Shown here in pieces: positions 32,812 through 36,266 of a stretch of 36,266 nt of DNA. The position numbers and the translations under genes are program-made. The DNA comes from Ignavibacteria bacterium (GTDB lineage Bacteria; Bacteroidota; Ignavibacteria; Kapaibacteriales; Kapaibacteriaceae). The notes under the pieces were generated by a model. The model was not told the DNA's origin and searched no databases. It worked only from the letters and a program-made list of their open reading frames with translations. The stretch covers positions 1 through 36,266 of the forward strand of contig JABMNI010000008.1 in the NCBI GenBank assembly GCA_013204605.1. Reading direction: 5' to 3'. Every line of letters begins with the position of its first letter. The stretch's first letter is position 1.

Positions 32812-33345
32812 ATGGATCGGAATATGTTTTTGAAGAGTTGTGGAGTGGCTTGCGTGAGCGGTGCTGCAATTACTGCACTTCTTGAAGGATGTACTTCTGC
32901 GAACTACTATGCAAAAACATTGATAGCTGGAAACAAAATAGTAATTCCAAAAACTGAGTTCGAATATGTTGATGATGGACAAAAAATTAATCGACAGTTT
33001 GTGTTGGTTCGGTCCGCAAAAAACAAGTATCCGATTTGCGTTCATAACAACAGCACTGGTCAGAGCATAGGTGATTACAACACTGCGGAAAAAATAACCG
33101 CTGAACAAAAATTCGCCGATCATAAATCTGCTGAACTATCAACTGCAAACACACCATATACGGCACTGTTAATGGAGTGCACACACAAAGGTTGTGAGCT
33201 TCGAGTAAATGGCGAGTATCTTGTTTGCCCGTGCCACGGCAGTGAGTTTACTAACAAAGGGGTTGTACAAAATCCTCCTGCCGAAAAAAATCTCCGCACA
33301 TTTATCGTCACTGCCGACAATGAGAATATCTATGTCGAAGTGTAA
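32812..33345 (+). CDS. Rieske [2Fe-2S] lipoprotein
   Basis: 177 residues from ATG 32812; a GTG at 32806, closer to GGAG, adds two residues. The N-terminus (FLKSCGVACVSGAAITALLEGC) is a signal with a possible lipobox at LLEGC. The cluster-binding motifs are C-T-H-K-G-C and C-P-C-H-G-S-E-F, spaced about 15 residues, giving Cys/His pairs plus the disulfide Cys of high-potential Rieske proteins. It should carry one electron between a donor and the DHOR heme enzyme (inferred from the operon). A 33-residue insert of charged residues precedes the cluster domain. No quinol or arsenite oxidase subunit is nearby. Confidence 0.9.
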   Translation: MDRNMFLKSCGVACVSGAAITALLEGCTSANYYAKTLIAGNKIVIPKTEFEYVDDGQKINRQFVLVRSAKNKYPICVHNNSTGQSIGDYNTAEKITAEQKFADHKSAELSTANTPYTALLMECTHKGCELRVNGEYLVCPCHGSEFTNKGVVQNPPAEKNLRTFIVTADNENIYVEV

Positions 33346-34663
33346 GATCCTCACAATTGTATGCCTCTGCAACGCCATAGTTTTCATGCAATGGCCTAAC
33401 GCTACAGCGGCCGGCGCTGCAGATTTTACGCAAGCAAATTCCACGCGATCTGATTCCACGCGATCTGATTCTACGCAAGCAAATTCTATGCAAACTGATT
33501 CTGCACAAATATTCAAACGAATTCCTGTTGACACAGCGCCCGACAAACTGAATATGGACGCCGTGTACAACCGACCGTTTCTCACAGCGGGTGTGCTTCC
33601 TGTTGCGATAGGGGGCTATGTGGAAGCAAACACAAATTACCGACAGACCAACGGAATCTCAGAAGGAACTTCATTTCAAGCGCGACGCTTTACGTTGTTT
33701 GTTTCGTCGACAATTGCCAGCAGAATTAAACTACTTACCGAACTTGAGTTTGAAGATGGAACGCGAGAAATAAATTTGGAATTTGCGGCGGTCGATTTCG
33801 AATTTCATCCGCTGCTGAATTTGCGTGGTGGAATTTTGATGAATCCTATAGGAGCGTTTAATCAAAACCACGACGGACCGAAATGGGACTTCATAGATAG
33901 ACCACTTTCAGCAACCACGTTGCTACCGGCTACGCTTTCCAACGTTGGTTTTGGACTTCACGGAAAGCATTACCAACACAACTGGGTGTTGGGTTACGAA
34001 GCATATTTAACAAATGGCTTCGACGATAAAATAATTTCCAACACACTCAATCGCACTTCATTACCCGAAGGCAAAATGAACCCGGCGCGGTTCGAAGAAA
34101 ACGCCAGCGGTCTGCCAATGTATACCGCAAAGTTTGCCGTGCGCCACCGCCAGATTGGTGAGCTCGGACTTTCCGTAATGTCGGGCGTGTACAACAAGTG
34201 GAAATCCGACGGCATCGTACTCGACAAAAAACGCTCCGTCACCGCTCTCGCCCTCGACTTCAACACCACCATGTTGTCTGGCGATCTCTACATCACTGGC
34301 GAAGTCGCAAAAATATTTATCGACGTCCCCGACACGTATTCACAAACTTTTGGAAGTGAGCAGTTAGGGGGCTTTGTAGACATTATAGGAACAGTTTTCA
34401 AAGGCTCGATATTCGATTGGGAAAATGCAAGACTCAACCTCGGCGTCCGCCTTGAGTATGTCGACTACAACCAAGGCACCTTCAACGAAACCAACGGCAA
34501 CATCGCCGACGATCTATGGTCGATAATGCCAACGTTTGCATTCCGTCCAACCGCGACCACCGTTCTACGCCTCAACTACCGCTACCAACACCAACGCGAC
34601 CTGCTGGGCAACCCACCCGCCAAAACTGGTGCCATCCAGTTCGGAATTTCAACGTATTTCTAA
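33332..34663 (+). CDS. Porin-like outer-membrane protein of the DHOR/Rieske operon
   Basis: 443 residues from ATG 33332, with GAGA upstream and the signal peptide MSKCKILTIVCLCNAIVF; ATG 33320 is an alternative. It overlaps the Rieske gene by 14 bp in another frame. Residues about 30-50 are a low-complexity STRSDSTRSDSTQANS stretch, encoded by a 15-bp repeat (about 33422-33508). The rest resembles phosphate-selective porin/OprO-like barrels: GGYVEANTNYRQTN, SFQARRFTLFVSSTIASRIK, LLTELEFEDG, LRGGILMNPIGAFNQNHDGP, and ends IQFGISTYF with a terminal aromatic. It may pass the substrate of the redox proteins or a metal ion. Confidence 0.83.
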   Translation: MSKCKILTIVCLCNAIVFMQWPNATAAGAADFTQANSTRSDSTRSDSTQANSMQTDSAQIFKRIPVDTAPDKLNMDAVYNRPFLTAGVLPVAIGGYVEANTNYRQTNGISEGTSFQARRFTLFVSSTIASRIKLLTELEFEDGTREINLEFAAVDFEFHPLLNLRGGILMNPIGAFNQNHDGPKWDFIDRPLSATTLLPATLSNVGFGLHGKHYQHNWVLGYEAYLTNGFDDKIISNTLNRTSLPEGKMNPARFEENASGLPMYTAKFAVRHRQIGELGLSVMSGVYNKWKSDGIVLDKKRSVTALALDFNTTMLSGDLYITGEVAKIFIDVPDTYSQTFGSEQLGGFVDIIGTVFKGSIFDWENARLNLGVRLEYVDYNQGTFNETNGNIADDLWSIMPTFAFRPTATTVLRLNYRYQHQRDLLGNPPAKTGAIQFGISTYF

Positions 34664-34724
34664 ACTCCGTCTTTTCAGTCCTGGTAGACGTATTTCTAAT
34701 GCCGTCTTTTCAGTCCTGGTATAG
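34652..34724 (+). repeat. 36-bp tandem duplication of the porin gene end
   Basis: A unit starting ACGTATTTCTAA and ending TTTTCAGTCCTGGTAG occurs at 34652-34687 and again, slightly changed, at 34688-34724. It repeats the last three codons (T-Y-F) and the stop of the porin gene. The rest of the 34664-34822 gap shows no gene. Confidence 0.75.
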
Positions 34725-34822
34725 TTTACAGGGTAGTTTTCTACTAGTCTGATATGAAACTGTGGTTATATTTGTATTCCGACCGACGGGTCGGTTTAAC
34801 ACCACAATACATCCTGAGGCTT

Positions 34823-34906
34823 ATGAGACGCTTTCGTGTACTACTTTCTGCGCTGTGCTTTTTTGCATTACAAATGAACGTTTTTGCTGGTACGATTACC
34901 GGCACG
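34823..34906 (+). pseudogene. 5' fragment of an exported-protein gene cut by an IS256-family element
   Basis: ATG 34823 begins a good signal peptide (MRRFRVLLSALCFFALQMNV, cleavage after VFA) and then GTITGTG, where the IS left end starts at about 34907. The frame continues only by chance into the element to 35035. The remainder of the gene should lie beyond the right end of the window. Confidence 0.65.
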
Positions 34907-34945
34907 GGGAATGTCCAAAAGCTAGTTGAAATAAAAACGAGGTTC
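34907..34945 (+). repeat. Left terminal inverted repeat of the IS256-family element
   Basis: GGGAATGTCCAAAAGCTAGT, then TGAAATAAAAACGAGG. It pairs with 36229-36266 with a few mismatches and a one-base gap. Confidence 0.75.
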
Positions 34946-35003
34946 GAGCTACGTCGTAGATTAACGGAAAGTAAGCCAATAATCAACAACAAGCAGGAAC
35001 CTC

Positions 35004-36239
35004 ATGGACGAACATACAAAACCCCGCGGACTTGAATGGCTGATGAAGCAGCCACAGTCTACACAAACGGCGATCATTCAGGATTTATTAGAATTGGGAC
35101 GGATAGTTGCGAACGGTGTTATGCAACAAGAGGTCTCTAGTCTGGCTGGTGAGCGGTACACGCACGAGAAACCACATGACGGGAGATACTCACGGCACGG
35201 AACGAATCCGGGTAGCATTCAGATTGGGAATCAACGGTTGCCGATCGAGGTGCCACGCGTGCGTGACACGAGCAACGAGGAGTGCATACGGCTTCAGAGC
35301 TATGCCGAGCTTCATAAGGCAGACCAGCCAGGAGAAGAGTTGCTCAACGCCATAGCTCTAGGTGTGGGTACACGCAACTACCGATCGATCGTGGAGACGA
35401 CGGCCGATGCCTTTGGTTTGAGTAAATCACGAGTCAGTACGCTCGTGGTTGAACAGACAGCGGCGGCATACAAACACTTGCAGGAGCGGTCACTGAGCGA
35501 GCGAACATTTGTAGCATTGATGATCGATGGTAAAACATTCCAGAGAGAGCAGATCATTGTGGCCCTCGGCTACGACCTCGATGGGGTGGGGCATGTCTTG
35601 GACATGATACAGACCAGTACGGAGAATGCACGAGCCGTCGGCGACATGCTTCGCAAACTTGTACGGCGAGGAATGAAGCATGGCACAGGTATGCTGGTGG
35701 TGTCTGACGGAGGTAAAGGCATCATTGCGGCGATGAAGTCCGTGTTTGCCGGAATGCACGTGCATCAACGGTGTCGTTTTCACAAAGCGGAGAACGTGGC
35801 ATCGTATCTGCCCGAGGCAATTCAAGCAGAATGGAAGATGCGGCTTTTCACCATCTGGAAGATTGACGATTACAATGAGGCGCGTGCACAGTTGCAGCAA
35901 TGCGTAGATCAACTGAGCCTTATCAACCTCAGCGCGGCCAACAGTCTGCGCGAAGGGTTCGAGCAAACGCTGACGTTACAACGCATTGGTATGAACAAGC
36001 TCTTTGCACGGTCACTCGGAACTACAAATCGTATTGAAAACCTCAACCGACAAATGGCTAGATTGACACGAAATGTAACCAATTGGTGCACGACAGATCA
36101 GCGTCTGCGTTGGGCTTCATTTGCAGCATTAACAGCCGAACGACGAATGAACAAACTTCACAATCACAAACACGTTAAAAATCTAGCGAACTCTATTTCA
36201 GAATTTCTTCGTAAATCGAAGCGTAGTAAAACCTCGTGA
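35004..36239 (+). CDS. IS256-family (Mutator-type) DDE transposase
   Basis: 411 residues, full length for the family. ATG 35004 has AGGAAC upstream. Family blocks are present: PRVRD, then the DDE residues in FVALMIDGKTF (Asp), MLVVSDGGKGI (Asp) and TTNRIENLNRQMARLTRN (Glu), plus HQRCRFHKAENVASYLP with the conserved C-x2-H. The C-terminus is basic (LRKSKRSKTS). No frameshift or stop is seen, so it looks active. The protein cuts at the 34907 and 36266 ends and moves the element by a copy-out route. Confidence 0.95.
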   Translation: MDEHTKPRGLEWLMKQPQSTQTAIIQDLLELGRIVANGVMQQEVSSLAGERYTHEKPHDGRYSRHGTNPGSIQIGNQRLPIEVPRVRDTSNEECIRLQSYAELHKADQPGEELLNAIALGVGTRNYRSIVETTADAFGLSKSRVSTLVVEQTAAAYKHLQERSLSERTFVALMIDGKTFQREQIIVALGYDLDGVGHVLDMIQTSTENARAVGDMLRKLVRRGMKHGTGMLVVSDGGKGIIAAMKSVFAGMHVHQRCRFHKAENVASYLPEAIQAEWKMRLFTIWKIDDYNEARAQLQQCVDQLSLINLSAANSLREGFEQTLTLQRIGMNKLFARSLGTTNRIENLNRQMARLTRNVTNWCTTDQRLRWASFAALTAERRMNKLHNHKHVKNLANSISEFLRKSKRSKTS

Positions 36240-36266
36240 TATTTCAACTAAGATTTGGACACTACC
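36229..36266 (-). repeat. Right terminal inverted repeat of the IS256-family element
   Basis: Read inward on the minus strand it begins GGTAGTGTCCAAATCTTAGT and continues TGAAATATCACGAGG, matching the left end. It overlaps the last codons of the transposase gene. Confidence 0.75.

Larger units (their letters stand above)
34907..36266 (+). mobile_element. IS256-family insertion sequence, complete
   Basis: About 1360 bp, normal for IS256. Ends are imperfect inverted repeats: GGGAATGTCCAAA (34907) against GGTAGTGTCCAAA read inward from 36266, and both continue with TTAGTTGAAATA- and ACGAGGTT-like blocks, for about 35 bp of similarity. It carries one transposase gene. The right end falls on the last base of the window, which suggests an assembly break in a multicopy element. 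Flanking target duplication (8-9 bp in this family) cannot be checked. Confidence 0.85.

Noticed and set aside
33209-33331. Longer start for the porin-like protein
   Set aside because: The extra residues overlap the Rieske gene in another frame and precede the real signal peptide.
32812-33345. Small subunit of arsenite oxidase or a cytochrome bc1 Rieske protein
   Set aside because: No molybdopterin subunit or cytochrome b gene is adjacent; the neighbours are a DHOR protein and a porin.
34754-35035. 93-residue protein as a whole gene
   Set aside because: The second half is the IS left end and leader, so the frame is a chance fusion of a cut gene with the element.

Overview
The window looks like chromosomal DNA of an uncultured relative of the Bacteroidota/Chlorobiota, most likely Kapaibacteriota (Kapabacteria) or Ignavibacteria. 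The reasons are several exported proteins with type IX secretion (T9SS) C-terminal sorting domains, beta-barrel outer-membrane proteins, a TonB-type receptor with a carboxypeptidase-regulatory plug extension, a TANFOR/fibronectin cell-surface operon, and frequent GTG/TTG starts with GGAG-type ribosome binding sites. Taxonomy is inferred from gene content only. Both ends lie in repeats: a GC-rich intergenic repeat at 1-51 and an IS256-family element whose right end coincides with the last base. It may therefore be a whole contig broken at repeats.

Layout. 1-2841 (minus strand): an ECF sigma factor, translationally coupled to a membrane protein with a T9SS-like C-terminus, then a DUF1573 protein. 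3175-11397 (plus): a three-gene surface operon of a TANFOR-like giant, a fibronectin-III protein and an outer-membrane barrel. 11702-11893: a small exported protein. 12101-16813 (plus): the most interesting block, with a CxCC beta-propeller, an MbnP-like copper-protein candidate carrying a T9SS sorting domain, and two diheme MbnH/cytochrome c peroxidase-like lipoproteins. This looks like a surface-exported version of the MbnPH system, in which a diheme enzyme oxidises a tryptophan of MbnP to kynurenine to make a copper site. 16868-17680: two small divergent DNA-binding proteins around a set of GTCAAC/GTTGAC boxes, three of them spaced exactly 11 bp apart, followed by a second copy of the GC-rich repeat. 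17800-22758: a small secreted protein coupled to a T9SS-exported M12-type metalloprotease, then a BBP2-like porin.

22759-26835 is a lower-GC accessory island with a simple-repeat hairpin, a broken DUF547 copy, an 11-G homopolymer, an 18-cysteine secreted protein, a small exported protein and a lipoprotein of unknown function. It is followed by an intact DUF547 gene, divergent from a TonB-type receptor and a pirin. 30780-34663: a DtxR/MntR-type metal regulator divergent from an operon of a DHOR diheme oxidoreductase, a Rieske lipoprotein and a porin. The shared intergenic region has two palindromes. 34823-36266: an exported-protein gene interrupted by an IS256-family element.

The main themes are metal-linked redox chemistry at the cell envelope (four c-type heme or Rieske proteins, an MbnP-like protein, a metal regulator and porins) and T9SS surface display. 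A DNA-level oddity is the strong excess of the word AGGGGGCT (18 exact copies counted by eye on both strands), in all coding phases and absent from the low-GC island. No tRNA, rRNA or CRISPR array was seen.
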